Shown: positions 1 to 7,687 of the stretch, in pieces
How positions within the stretch are numbered: position 1 is the first letter of the stretch
How the letters are laid out: every line of letters starts with the position of its first letter
Source of the DNA: Lachnoclostridium sp. UBA7097
GTDB taxonomy: Bacteria > Bacillota > Clostridia > Lachnospirales > Lachnospiraceae
NCBI GenBank assembly: GCA_002499945.1
Contig: DKYP01000081.1
Coordinates: 1 to 22,271 of the forward strand
Direction of reading: 5' to 3'
Length of the DNA: 22,271 nucleotides
Notes under the pieces: generated by a model
The model's input: only the letters and a program-made list of their open reading frames with translations
Database searches by the model: none
Told to the model about the DNA's origin: nothing
Program-made: the position numbers and the translations under genes

Positions 1-12
1 TTTACATAAGTT

Positions 13-41
13 AGTATACTCTAACGTCTATTAGTTGTCAA
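13..41 (-). promoter_or_regulatory. Strong SigA-type promoter firing off the left edge
   Basis: On the minus strand, TTGACA (41-36) is followed by exactly 17 bases and then TATACT (18-13). The -35 is perfect and the -10 differs from TATAAT at one base. Transcription would start a few bases before the window edge and serve a minus-strand gene outside it. The site lies beyond the terminator of the neighbouring anti-sigma gene, so it is a separate unit. Confidence 0.75.
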
Positions 42-60
42 TAATTATTTTAAATTTTTT

Positions 61-103
61 TAAGAAAATTTAAAACCTGGTTATTATATAAATAATAACC
101 AGG
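61..103 (-). terminator. Rho-independent terminator of the sigma/anti-sigma operon
   Basis: A perfect 11-bp inverted repeat (76-86 with 93-103, loop 87-92) ends CCTGG/CCAGG. On the minus strand it is followed by a T-rich run (75-61). It lies 35 bases past the stop of the anti-sigma gene. The plus-strand side also has a short T run (110-114), so it could work in both directions. Confidence 0.8.
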
Positions 104-137
104 CAGAACTTTTTCTATATATTGTAACTCTCAATTT

Positions 138-1286
138 TTAGTTTTGTATTTTGTATTTCGTTTTATTTACTGTAACTGACTGGATATTATCTGTATCCAC
201 TAGGCGGTTAAACACAAATATAAGGTTATCCTCTGTAGTGCCGCAGGTATAACTTGCATTATCTGTTTCTTCTTTGCATGAATGTATTCCATCCATTTCA
301 TGTTCATGCACAACATATTTTGTCCCATCTTTATAATTTATTGAAACATAGTATGCATTGTATGGGTCATATGCTTCTTCCTTAGACAGCCCAAGCCCCT
401 TTTTCATATCAATTTTCATTGATAATGAGGAAATCTCTATAGTTCCATTGTCTTTATTAACAAATACAGATTTATCTGCTTTTGTCCCGGAAGGGACAGT
501 AATGGTGCTTTTCTTTGTTTTATCCATGTATTCCTTATACTGGCTGCCATCAGATTCCCACAACTCTTTCCTTGTACAAGGATATTCCTCTATATTAAGT
601 ATTACATTATCTGTATTTCCTGAATATGAATTTGTCATATAATAATAGCAGTAAAGCATGTCTTTTCCAGACTTATCAAGGTCTACATATATTTTTCCGT
701 CATAGCCACCAAAGTCAAAGTAAAAGGTTGATTCATCAGAGAAATCCGCACCTTTGGTTTCATTATAATTTTCATTGTAAACCAGTGCATCCACGCCACC
801 TTTTCTTTCCAGTGTAAACTCCGCAACAGCGGCATTGCCATCATGGACAAATGATAAAACTGATAATTTTGTATCACCGATTTCCTTAACAACCGGGTTG
901 TAGGATATATTATCACCAATTAATTTTTCAGCCTTATCCGGGTCAATGTCCTCAAATTCCTGTTTTGGGTAAGTTACTGTACATGATGTGCCCTTTTCAT
1001 TATCATATAACACCTCTTTGTGCTGTGCTATATTTTCCCTGCCTGCGCTTCCCCATATCCTGTTAAAAAATTCCCCGCCTGTTGCAGCATTGGTTATAAC
1101 TGGTGCAGATACAATTAATAAAGCGGCAGCCACGGCAGCTTTTGTGTATTTTTTCTTTGATGGCGCGTAAATCTTTTTGCGGTATTCTTTAAGAAGTTCC
1201 CTCTTATTCTTTTTGTATTTATCTGAAAATTCATGTTCTCCATCCAAAGCATCAAAATCTTCAACAGAAATATCAAACTGTTCCAT
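138..1286 (-). CDS. Membrane anti-sigma-factor-like protein (DUF4179-like)
   Basis: This is a 382-aa protein that probably holds the adjacent ECF sigma factor inactive at the membrane. Residues 1-46 form a charged cytosolic segment, residues about 48-68 are one hydrophobic helix (KAAVAAALLIVSAPVITNAA), and about 310 extracytoplasmic residues follow, rich in Asp, Tyr and Asn. This layout fits DUF4179-type anti-sigma or sensor proteins of Clostridia; that match is from memory. The gene overlaps the end of the sigma gene by 14 bases, implying translational coupling. An ATG at 1292 is also in frame, but GGAAG lies only two bases from it and eight bases from the ATG at 1286, so 1286 is preferred. 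The signal it senses cannot be read from the sequence. Confidence 0.7.
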   Translation of the reverse strand: MEQFDISVEDFDALDGEHEFSDKYKKNKRELLKEYRKKIYAPSKKKYTKAAVAAALLIVSAPVITNAATGGEFFNRIWGSAGRENIAQHKEVLYDNEKGTSCTVTYPKQEFEDIDPDKAEKLIGDNISYNPVVKEIGDTKLSVLSFVHDGNAAVAEFTLERKGGVDALVYNENYNETKGADFSDESTFYFDFGGYDGKIYVDLDKSGKDMLYCYYYMTNSYSGNTDNVILNIEEYPCTRKELWESDGSQYKEYMDKTKKSTITVPSGTKADKSVFVNKDNGTIEISSLSMKIDMKKGLGLSKEEAYDPYNAYYVSINYKDGTKYVVHEHEMDGIHSCKEETDNASYTCGTTEDNLIFVFNRLVDTDNIQSVTVNKTKYKIQN

Positions 1287-1800
1287 ATACATTACTTCCT
1301 TTCACTATAGTTTTAAGCATTAACTTTGCACGTTCAAATCTTTTTCTTACATTTGCTTCAGTAATACCAAGCTCACTGGCAGTTTCTTTTACTGACAAGT
1401 TTTTTATTGCAAGGCAGTTTACAACTGAATAATATTTTTCAGGCAGGCGTGAAGCTAATTCCTCTATATCCCCATATTCTTCCACTCCATCTTTAGAAGA
1501 TATATTTTTTATATCTGTATCACTGCCCGGAAAATACATGATTTCCTGTTCCTTTTTCTTCTTATTGTAAGTATTTATTGAAGAATTTTTAATGACAGTT
1601 ATCATATATCTTTTGCAGTCATCTGATTCTGGTTCTGCAAAATATACATTATGTTTCATTAATTTTATAAAAGCCTCCTGTACTGCGTCCTCTGCCAGTC
1701 CTTCGTCATGCAGTACACTATATGCCACATGGTACATTTTCTGCTCATATAATTTATAGGCTTTCTCAATAAACCTTACTGATGCCTTTTTACTGTGCAT
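1273..1800 (-). CDS. ECF-type RNA polymerase sigma factor
   Basis: This 175-aa sigma-70 family protein contains only regions 2 and 4. Region 2 covers about residues 12-60 (the part reading AYSVLHDEGLAEDAVQEAF), and region 4 covers about 115-165, with a helix-turn-helix in SVKETASELGITEANVRKR. It would direct RNA polymerase to a small regulon when released from the partner encoded downstream. The start at 1800 is preferred over the upstream ATG at 1830 because AAGGGAGG lies six bases before it; the upstream reading would put that ribosome site inside the gene. The stop lies inside the anti-sigma gene. An ECF-like promoter (1861-1889) precedes it, suggesting autoregulation. Confidence 0.9.
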   Translation of the reverse strand: MHSKKASVRFIEKAYKLYEQKMYHVAYSVLHDEGLAEDAVQEAFIKLMKHNVYFAEPESDDCKRYMITVIKNSSINTYNKKKKEQEIMYFPGSDTDIKNISSKDGVEEYGDIEELASRLPEKYYSVVNCLAIKNLSVKETASELGITEANVRKRFERAKLMLKTIVKGSNVYGTV

Positions 1801-1860
1801 TATTACACCTCCCTTGTATACTGCTGGCATTGCAGCCTTTTTATTTTGCTTACACTATAT

Positions 1861-1889
1861 ATAACCATTCCGGAAATGGATTTGTGACA
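1861..1889 (-). promoter_or_regulatory. Putative autoregulated ECF promoter of the sigma gene
   Basis: On the minus strand TGTCAC (1889-1884) is followed by 17 bases and then GGTTAT (1866-1861), leading into TATATAGTG. A TGTCACAAA -35 with a GTC/GTT-TATATA -10 resembles clostridial ECF promoters as I remember them. A SigA -10 (TATAGT, 1859-1854) overlaps the area, so the sigma factor involved is uncertain. Confidence 0.4.
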
Positions 1890-1896
1890 TTTTTAT

Positions 1897-1928
1897 TTAA
1901 AAAAGACGGAAAAAATATTCTCCGTCTT
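1897..1928 (-). terminator. Rho-independent terminator of the blaI-TPR-hflX-SUKH operon
   Basis: A perfect 8-bp stem (AAGACGGA 1903-1910 with TCCGTCTT 1921-1928, loop of ten) is followed on the minus strand by a run of T residues. It lies 24 bases past the stop of the SUKH-domain gene and separates that operon from the sigma gene. Confidence 0.85.
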
Positions 1929-1951
1929 AAATCCCTGTATATATTTAATTA

Positions 1952-2596
1952 TTAATCCTGCCCCGGTTCTGTCCCTGGAAGGTATCCTGCTATTTCACCA
2001 TAGCTGAAGAAATCATCATCTTCAAGCCCATATGTCTTATCTGCATAGTATTCAAGCCAGTCAAGGAAATCCATTGTCTTTCCTGTAACCGGGTTAATTA
2101 ATGGAAACATCCCTGCATCATTGGCAAAGTCATAATACCAGACAGTGCCATATGTATCTTTATCATCTGAATTTACAACTAATATGCTGTACATCCCGCA
2201 GCCCTCATGGCACAGGAATAGAAATCCTGAATATTTGTCTCCGGCAAATTCATCATACTCTTCATCAGAAACCTTGTAGATATCAAACGGCTTTCTTACA
2301 GTACATGGGAATTTCCCGCTGATATCTACATTATCAGAATAATCTGCCCGCCTGCCTTCAGAAAGGCTGTAGAATCCATAAAACGGCTGTGAGCCGCCGT
2401 CTGCCACTGTTGTTATAAACCTTCTGTAATCTTCTGGCAGCCTTATTCCATACTTTTCTTCAAATTTTGCCACCCTTTCTTCTTTAACTGGCTTATTCCA
2501 CTCTGGCGGAAACTCACCACATGAAAATTCAGGGTCTTTTTCTTGAAGTTTTTCCATTTTATCCATTATTATTTTTATACGTCTGTCAATATCCAT
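1952..2596 (-). CDS. SMI1/KNR4 (SUKH-1) domain protein
   Basis: This is a 214-aa soluble acidic protein. Residues about 41-66 carry the SUKH-1 signature (FEEKYGIRLPEDYRRFITT), followed by a glycine/aromatic loop (DGGSQPFYGFYSL) and a YSILVVN strand, all typical of the SMI1/KNR4 superfamily. In bacteria many SUKH proteins are immunity proteins against contact-dependent or polymorphic toxins; others have housekeeping roles. No toxin gene is adjacent. The start at 2596 is preferred because GGAGG lies six bases before it, and it begins 21 bases after the hflX stop, so the gene is last in the hflX operon and ahead of a good terminator. An immunity role is inference only. Confidence 0.75.
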   Translation of the reverse strand: MDIDRRIKIIMDKMEKLQEKDPEFSCGEFPPEWNKPVKEERVAKFEEKYGIRLPEDYRRFITTVADGGSQPFYGFYSLSEGRRADYSDNVDISGKFPCTVRKPFDIYKVSDEEYDEFAGDKYSGFLFLCHEGCGMYSILVVNSDDKDTYGTVWYYDFANDAGMFPLINPVTGKTMDFLDWLEYYADKTYGLEDDDFFSYGEIAGYLPGTEPGQD

Positions 2597-2617
2597 TTTG
2601 TACCTCCATTCCACTTT

Positions 2618-3841
2618 TTATTCAAACATATATACATATTCTTTTGGCACATGTGCTTTTATATATATGCCGTCACTGCGGTAATCTTCCTCTATTATCT
2701 GCCCTATATTGTGTATTTCATTAATTTTGGCAGCTTCATTATAGGAAAATGTCCTGTCAACAAGGCGCTTCCTGTCCATTATTACTTCTTCTATTACCTT
2801 TAAAAGTTCTTCTGTCCCTGTGCCATCCTTTGCAGAAATCATTACCGTTTTATCTGCCCTTAAATCTTTAAGTATTATGCCATCTTCCGCAAGGTCAATT
2901 TTATTAAATGCTGTAATTATTTTCTTATCACCAATACCTAACCTGTCCAGTGTATCATAAACAGTATGCATCTGTGCATCCATATCCGGATTGGAACAGT
3001 CTGCAACATGAAGTATTATATCTGCATATTTAGCTTCTTCAAGAGTGCCCCTGAATGCCTGTACAAGATGGTGCGGTAGTTTCCTTATAAACCCTACTGT
3101 GTCTGTAAAAAGCACCTTTCCACCATTTTCAAATTCATACTTGCGTGTTACAGGGTCAAGTGTTGCAAAAAGCTTGTCCTCTGATAACACCCCTGCACCT
3201 GTAAGTTTATTAAGCAGTGTTGACTTTCCTGCATTGGTATAGCCTGTAATGGCAATTACCGGCACATGGTTTTCCTGCCTTTTCTTACGGGTAAGCTCCC
3301 TTGTACGCTTCACCTGTACAAGCTCCCCACGTATCTGTGTAATCCTTTGCTTTATAATACGCCTGTCCATTTCAAGTTTCTGTTCACCAGGCCCTCTTGT
3401 GCCTATGCCGCCTCCAAGGCGTGAAAGCCCGCTTCTTGTGCCTGTAAGGTGTGAAAGCCTGTATCTTAGCTGTGCAAGTTCTACCTGCAGCTTTCCTTCA
3501 CTTGTAGATGCCCTTTGTGCAAATATATCAAGTATAAGGACTGTCCTGTCAATAACCTTTATATCCAGTGCTTCCTCTAAATTATGGTTCTGTGCTGGTG
3601 ACAGTTCATCATCACATACAACAGTATCTGCATGTGTACTATATATAAGGCTTTTTACTTCTTCTATTTTTCCTTTGCCAATATATGTCCCGGGATGTAT
3701 CTTCTCCCTGTTCTGTATAACCTTTCCAACCGTTTTTGCACCGGCAGTCTGTCCTAATTCTTCAAGTTCAATAAGTGACTGCAAAGTATCATCATTGTCT
3801 GAGGTTGCAACTGCAACAAGTATAATTCTCTCTTCTTCCAA
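2618..3841 (-). CDS. hflX: Ribosome-associated GTPase HflX
   Basis: This 407-aa protein matches HflX, the GTPase that binds the 50S subunit and splits stalled or heat-damaged ribosomes. The N-terminal HflX domain (about 1-180) includes the glycine-rich segment SRLGGGIGTRGPGEQKLE. The G domain shows G1 GYTNAGKST (200-208), G3 DTVGF (247-251), G4 NKID (313-316) and G5 SAK (336-338). Length is normal for the family. The initiation codon is TTG, six bases after AAAGGAG; no in-frame ATG fits, so expression may be held low. It lies 26 bases after the TPR lipoprotein gene and directly before the SUKH gene, in one operon. Confidence 0.95.
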   Translation of the reverse strand: MEEERIILVAVATSDNDDTLQSLIELEELGQTAGAKTVGKVIQNREKIHPGTYIGKGKIEEVKSLIYSTHADTVVCDDELSPAQNHNLEEALDIKVIDRTVLILDIFAQRASTSEGKLQVELAQLRYRLSHLTGTRSGLSRLGGGIGTRGPGEQKLEMDRRIIKQRITQIRGELVQVKRTRELTRKKRQENHVPVIAITGYTNAGKSTLLNKLTGAGVLSEDKLFATLDPVTRKYEFENGGKVLFTDTVGFIRKLPHHLVQAFRGTLEEAKYADIILHVADCSNPDMDAQMHTVYDTLDRLGIGDKKIITAFNKIDLAEDGIILKDLRADKTVMISAKDGTGTEELLKVIEEVIMDRKRLVDRTFSYNEAAKINEIHNIGQIIEEDYRSDGIYIKAHVPKEYVYMFE

Positions 3842-3867
3842 AACATTCTCCTTTATGGATATTTTTA

Positions 3868-5085
3868 TTATTGTTTCTTTTTATTATCTTTGGCAAGCTG
3901 CAATGTTTTAATACGTGTTTTTATAAATCCAAGTTCTTTTTCCATATCCTTGTCACCCGGAAATTTCTTTAAATATAAGTTTGCAGACTTTTTTGCCTTT
4001 TTATACTTTCCCATCCTCTCATAAAGTATTACCCTGTTCTTTAAAAGCTGCATATCTGCACTTGAAATCCCAAGTGACAGCCCTTTGTCAATACATCCTG
4101 ATGCACTTTCAAAATCCCCAAGTTCTATATAGCAGCCTGCCATCTGGTTATATGCCTCTGGTGCTTTTTCTGGTGCACCTTTATTTATATATTCATTAAA
4201 CTGGCCTGCTGCCTGGCTGTAATCCCCCTCTGCCATATACACAGTGCCAAGGTAATACAATGCTTCATTACAGCCATCCTTTGCAGCTTTTCCAAGGTTT
4301 GCCACGGCATTTTTATAATCACCCTTGTAATAATACATCCTGCCAAGCTGCATTACCTCTTCTGCTGTCTTTGCCTCCATACCTGCCAATTTATTTAATA
4401 TTTCTTCTGCCTTTGCATTATCCCCAAGGCGTGTATAAACATTATACAGCGCAAAATATGCATCATAACACTTGCTGTCCTTTTCTATTGCATCCAGGTA
4501 ATCCTTTACAGCCTGTGTATCATTGCCAAGCATTTCATACAGCCTGCCCCTTGCCTTATATGTATCTGTACTGCTATCATCTTCTTTTATAATGCCATTA
4601 TAAATCTCCATGGCAGTATCTGTATTTCCAATAAGCATATTAATATTTGCCTGGAAATTCTTAATCTTTATATCTACAGATGGTTCTTTCCCATACTCCA
4701 GCGCCTTGCCACATGCTTCCAGCGCTTTTTCATTGTCATTCATCCCATAATATGAAACAGCCTGTCCGAAATAAAGCCTTTTATTATTCTGCCTTGATAT
4801 CTGGTTATCTGTATCCTGGTATGCCATGCCAAACTCTTTAACAGCCTCTTTATAACTGCCAATTTTATTAAGTGCCATGCCATATGCTATGTAATATTCC
4901 GCTTTTTCATTATTCTCCTTAATTGCATTCTGGAAATGCCCAAGGGAATCATTATACTTCCCGCTTTCCATAAGCTCTACAGCTTTATCGTACTCTTTCC
5001 CGGCTTTGCCGCACCCTGTAAAAGAAAAAACTGCACAGCAGAATACAAAAGCTGCAGCAAAACACTGGCAAGTCTTATGACCCAT
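3868..5085 (-). CDS. Tetratricopeptide-repeat lipoprotein
   Basis: This 405-aa protein has a lipoprotein signal peptide: a short basic start, a hydrophobic core, and a lipobox ending F-T-G-C with the lipidated Cys at residue 25. The rest is a chain of roughly ten 34-residue TPR units from about residue 30 to 390; typical units read YYIAYGMALNKIGSYKEAV and ALYYLGTVYMAEGDYSQAA. It is therefore a membrane-anchored protein-binding scaffold outside the cell. The upstream ATG at 5103 has no ribosome site, whereas AAAGGGG sits eight bases before the ATG at 5085. It follows a BlaI-type repressor gene with a short gap and precedes hflX. No partner can be named. Confidence 0.85.
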   Translation of the reverse strand: MGHKTCQCFAAAFVFCCAVFSFTGCGKAGKEYDKAVELMESGKYNDSLGHFQNAIKENNEKAEYYIAYGMALNKIGSYKEAVKEFGMAYQDTDNQISRQNNKRLYFGQAVSYYGMNDNEKALEACGKALEYGKEPSVDIKIKNFQANINMLIGNTDTAMEIYNGIIKEDDSSTDTYKARGRLYEMLGNDTQAVKDYLDAIEKDSKCYDAYFALYNVYTRLGDNAKAEEILNKLAGMEAKTAEEVMQLGRMYYYKGDYKNAVANLGKAAKDGCNEALYYLGTVYMAEGDYSQAAGQFNEYINKGAPEKAPEAYNQMAGCYIELGDFESASGCIDKGLSLGISSADMQLLKNRVILYERMGKYKKAKKSANLYLKKFPGDKDMEKELGFIKTRIKTLQLAKDNKKKQ

Positions 5086-5111
5086 AAACCTGGCCCCTTT
5101 CATAAATCATT

Positions 5112-5489
5112 TTAAGCCATTCTCGTTACTACTTCTGTTATTTCCTTCCTCTGTTCTTCTGAAAATGTATTTTTATCCATAAGTTCCTCTGCAAACTCTT
5201 CTATATCACCGTCATTCCAGAATTGTAAATCCTCTTTAATCATACGGCACCTGTAATCATGCCTTGCCACTAATATATGGTAATAAAAATACCTGCCATC
5301 CCTGTACTGTTCAAGAAAACCCTTTTTGACAAGCTTTCCAAGAAATGTTGAAACCGTCTGCGGCTTCCAGTTCTTTTTATATTTTCCATTTGCAATCTCC
5401 ATTATATGGGCAAGCCTTGCCCCGTCCCCTAAATCCCATACACATTTCATAATTATCTTTTCACTCTCTGTAAGTCCATTTACCTTCAT
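5112..5489 (-). CDS. BlaI/MecI/CopY-family transcriptional repressor
   Basis: This 125-aa protein has the winged helix-turn-helix of the BlaI/MecI/CopY (penicillinase repressor) family: LTESEKIIMKCVWDLGD at the start, a recognition helix near WKPQTVSTFLGKLVKKGFL, and a wing at YRDGRYFYYHIL, then a helical dimerisation tail. Classical BlaI is released by the membrane protease BlaR1 (M56) and controls beta-lactamase. Here no BlaR1, beta-lactamase or copper gene is nearby, and the repressor heads an operon with a TPR lipoprotein, hflX and a SUKH gene. A GTG three codons upstream is in frame, but AAAGG is correctly spaced for the ATG at 5489. It probably represses its own promoter at 5544-5572. 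Confidence 0.9.
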   Translation of the reverse strand: MKVNGLTESEKIIMKCVWDLGDGARLAHIMEIANGKYKKNWKPQTVSTFLGKLVKKGFLEQYRDGRYFYYHILVARHDYRCRMIKEDLQFWNDGDIEEFAEELMDKNTFSEEQRKEITEVVTRMA

Positions 5490-5543
5490 TAAAAGCACCT
5501 TTCCCTTTCTGTTTGTAAAATTCTGTTGTTATGCAGTATACAC

Positions 5544-5572
5544 ATGATAACAAATACAATCTGGCTTTTCAA
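5544..5572 (-). promoter_or_regulatory. SigA promoter of the blaI-TPR-hflX operon
   Basis: On the minus strand TTGAAA (5572-5567) is followed by 17 bases and TATCAT (5549-5544), one mismatch from consensus in each box. ATACA direct repeats on the plus strand (5538-5542 and 5554-5558) flank the -10 and could be repressor half-sites, which is speculative. Confidence 0.6.
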
Positions 5573-5603
5573 TTAATTTGATAAGAAATTAAGAAAATAA
5601 ATG

Positions 5604-5639
5604 GAAAAGAAAAGATATTGCCATATTAACGGCAATATC
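5604..5639 (-). terminator. Rho-independent terminator of the LytTR regulator gene
   Basis: A perfect 9-bp inverted repeat GATATTGCC (5614-5622) / GGCAATATC (5631-5639) with an 8-base loop is followed on the minus strand by TTTTCTTTTCC. It lies about 30 bases past the stop of the response regulator and just upstream of the blaI promoter. Confidence 0.85.
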
Positions 5640-5669
5640 AAGTACTTGTTACTTTATAATCTAAATAAT

Positions 5670-6395
5670 CTAATGGTTTTTAAGTGCTTCTTTTAAATAA
5701 TCCTCATATTTTTTCACAATAAGCTTCCTCCCGCTCTTCCTTATCGGTATCATCTGGTCATCAAGCATTATAAAATCAGAATCCACAATTCCTGCAACAT
5801 ACTGCATATTTACAAGGTAACTCTGGTGGCATCTCAAAAACCTGCTGTCTGAAAGCTCCTGCTCAAATGCATCAAGCTTGTTATATACCTTTACAGCACC
5901 TTGTGTTGTAGTATGGATATAGACTACTTTATTATCAGATTCCATATGTATTATATCCTTATAAGGGATAATAAGCGGCTTGCGCTTTGACTTTACCTCA
6001 ATGAAGTTATGGTTCTTCTGTGGATGTTTCTGTACATAATAATCAATTACTGCACCAATCCTTAAGATTTCATACGGCTTTAAGAGATACCCCATAGCAT
6101 GTACATCATATGCCGCAATGGCAAAATCCTTGCTTGATGTGCAGTATACTATCTCTACTTTATCATCCATTTCACGTATAAGCCTGCCTGTCTCAATTCC
6201 ATCAATATCATCCATAAGTATATCAAGGAATATAATATCTGATGGATGGTTCTTATACCCTGCCACAAGCTCCCTTCCGCTTGTATATGAATTTATATTA
6301 TACTCAAGACCCCTGTCTGTAAGAAGAAAACTTATAATTTCCTTAAGTATATCCCTGTCAAGTTCACTGTCTTCACATATTGCAGCCTTAATCAT
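5670..6395 (-). CDS. LytTR-family response regulator (orphan)
   Basis: This 241-aa protein has a receiver domain (residues 1-120) with acidic pocket E8/D9, phosphoacceptor D58 in IIFLDIL, switch residue T86 or S87, and K106 in LLKPYE. A LytTR DNA-binding domain follows (about 132-236; IEVKSKRKPLIIPYKDIIHMES... and FLRCHQSYLVNMQYV). It is an AgrA/LytR/VirR-type two-component regulator. No histidine kinase gene lies on either side, so its partner is encoded elsewhere. A separate promoter with a palindromic spacer (6447-6475) and a strong terminator suggest it is monocistronic. AAGGAA lies rather far (12 bases) from the ATG, so translation may be modest. The upstream neighbour is a diguanylate cyclase on the same strand. 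Confidence 0.9.
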   Translation of the reverse strand: MIKAAICEDSELDRDILKEIISFLLTDRGLEYNINSYTSGRELVAGYKNHPSDIIFLDILMDDIDGIETGRLIREMDDKVEIVYCTSSKDFAIAAYDVHAMGYLLKPYEILRIGAVIDYYVQKHPQKNHNFIEVKSKRKPLIIPYKDIIHMESDNKVVYIHTTTQGAVKVYNKLDAFEQELSDSRFLRCHQSYLVNMQYVAGIVDSDFIMLDDQMIPIRKSGRKLIVKKYEDYLKEALKNH

Positions 6396-6446
6396 CAGTT
6401 AGTTCACTTTCCTTTCCCACTACTAAACGCTAATTTAAATATATCA

Positions 6447-6475
6447 AGGATACAAAAAACAGCTGTTTTTGTCAA
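6447..6475 (-). promoter_or_regulatory. Promoter of the LytTR gene with a palindrome in its spacer
   Basis: On the minus strand TTGACA (6475-6470) is a perfect -35, followed by 17 bases and TATCCT (6452-6447). The spacer is largely a perfect 16-bp palindrome centred on CAGCTG (6455-6470), which also touches the -35. A protein bound there would block polymerase, so it is a candidate operator. Confidence 0.45.
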
Positions 6476-6483
6476 TAGTAAAA

Positions 6484-7584
6484 TTACAATGCAGCCATGT
6501 CCTCTTTTACAACACAGTTTTTGCCATGGTTTTTACCATAGTAAAGCCTGTTGTCAGCACTTTTTATTACATCCTTTATATCTTCACCCTCACCAGGGCC
6601 TGCAACCCCGAATGTCATGGTAATCTTTACTTTAGCACCATCAGGGCTTATAACCAGTGTCCCCCTTATCCCGTCTGCTATCCTTTCTGCTATCTGTGCT
6701 GCTGTATCCTTGCCACACTTAGGGAGCATTACAAGTATCTCCTCGCCTCCCCACCTGCATACAACATCCCCGTTCCTTACGGACGTTTTAAAAACCTCTG
6801 CTACAGATTTCAGCACACTGTCACCACATACATGACCATACGTATCATTTACATGTTTAAAATCATCAATATCACCAAGAATCACAGAATAAATTTCATT
6901 ATTCTTTAATATCTCTTTATACCTTTCATTTATGCTTCTTCTGTTGGAAAGCCCGGTAAGTGCATCTTGCGTTGAAAGCACTTCAAGCCGCTGGTTCTTC
7001 CTTATCATAAGTTCTTCAAGTGTCCTTATCTGTATAAGGAATGTGCTCATAAATGCAACAATGGTAATAACAACAAGCAGGTAATTTATAATATATACAA
7101 TATCCATAAAGAAACTGTTGCCAATATGGTACATAGGTTCAAATGCCCAGCTTGCACACTTTGAAATTACAAAAACCAGCATTGTAACCAGTACATACAC
7201 AACAGGGCTTACAAAGTGCCTGGAATCCCTGAAAGAATATGCTGCATAATAAGCTATTGGCACCATGCATACCATATACAGCAGGAACCCGCAAGAACTG
7301 CCTACTGCAAATGTTGCAAGCATTGCATGTATTATTACTTCTGCATAGCAAAGGTTAAATACCACATACGGGCTTTTTTCAAGACGGAGCCATATAAAGC
7401 ATCCTGCATATAAAGATATGCTTACTGTATTGACCGCTGCCATCATATATACATCAAAGTATAAAAATAATATAAATAATAGTGTATGTATACATGCCAT
7501 GACTACTGTAAGGTACAGAACCACCTGCTTCATTGTAAGCGCAATTTTGGATTCCCCTGAAATATAATCCCATAAGTTTTTCAT
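6484..7584 (-). CDS. Membrane diguanylate cyclase (GGDEF domain)
   Basis: This 366-aa protein probably makes cyclic di-GMP from two GTP. Residues about 20-190 hold six or so hydrophobic segments forming a membrane sensor of unrecognised type, followed by a short helical linker (TLEELMIRKNQRLEVLST). The GGDEF domain starts with DALTGLSNRR and spans about 205-360. The active-site motif is GGEEI (279-283), metal ligands lie in GDIDDF (237-242), and the product-inhibition I-site RxxD is present (RNGD, 270-273, five residues before the motif). It should thus be active and feedback-inhibited. The start at 7584 is chosen because GGGG lies about six bases upstream. A tRNA gene lies directly upstream with no clear terminator between. 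Confidence 0.9.
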   Translation of the reverse strand: MKNLWDYISGESKIALTMKQVVLYLTVVMACIHTLLFILFLYFDVYMMAAVNTVSISLYAGCFIWLRLEKSPYVVFNLCYAEVIIHAMLATFAVGSSCGFLLYMVCMVPIAYYAAYSFRDSRHFVSPVVYVLVTMLVFVISKCASWAFEPMYHIGNSFFMDIVYIINYLLVVITIVAFMSTFLIQIRTLEELMIRKNQRLEVLSTQDALTGLSNRRSINERYKEILKNNEIYSVILGDIDDFKHVNDTYGHVCGDSVLKSVAEVFKTSVRNGDVVCRWGGEEILVMLPKCGKDTAAQIAERIADGIRGTLVISPDGAKVKITMTFGVAGPGEGEDIKDVIKSADNRLYYGKNHGKNCVVKEDMAAL

Positions 7585-7601
7585 AAACATTCCCCGCATC
7601 C

Positions 7602-7659
7602 GGCATAGCCACAGTTTCTGTAAAATATAAAAACCCCTCCCTTTACAGGCTGGCATAGC
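7602..7659 (-). promoter_or_regulatory. Structured 5' leader upstream of the diguanylate cyclase
   Basis: An inverted repeat CTGTAAA/TTTACAG (7618-7624 with 7642-7648) lies between two direct copies of GGCATAGC (7602-7609 and 7652-7659) within the 80 bases before the start codon. It could be a regulatory leader or a protein-binding region. It does not look like a known c-di-GMP riboswitch. Confidence 0.3.
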
Positions 7660-7687
7660 ATATATAAAAAGTTTGGCAAAAAAATAA

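Noticed and set aside
3249..3911. A 220-codon plus-strand frame opposite hflX
   Set aside because: hflX has all G-box motifs on the other strand; this frame is a compositional shadow.
7590..7687. A c-di-GMP riboswitch before the diguanylate cyclase
   Set aside because: The hairpin lacks the conserved GEMM-I or GEMM-II core sequence elements.
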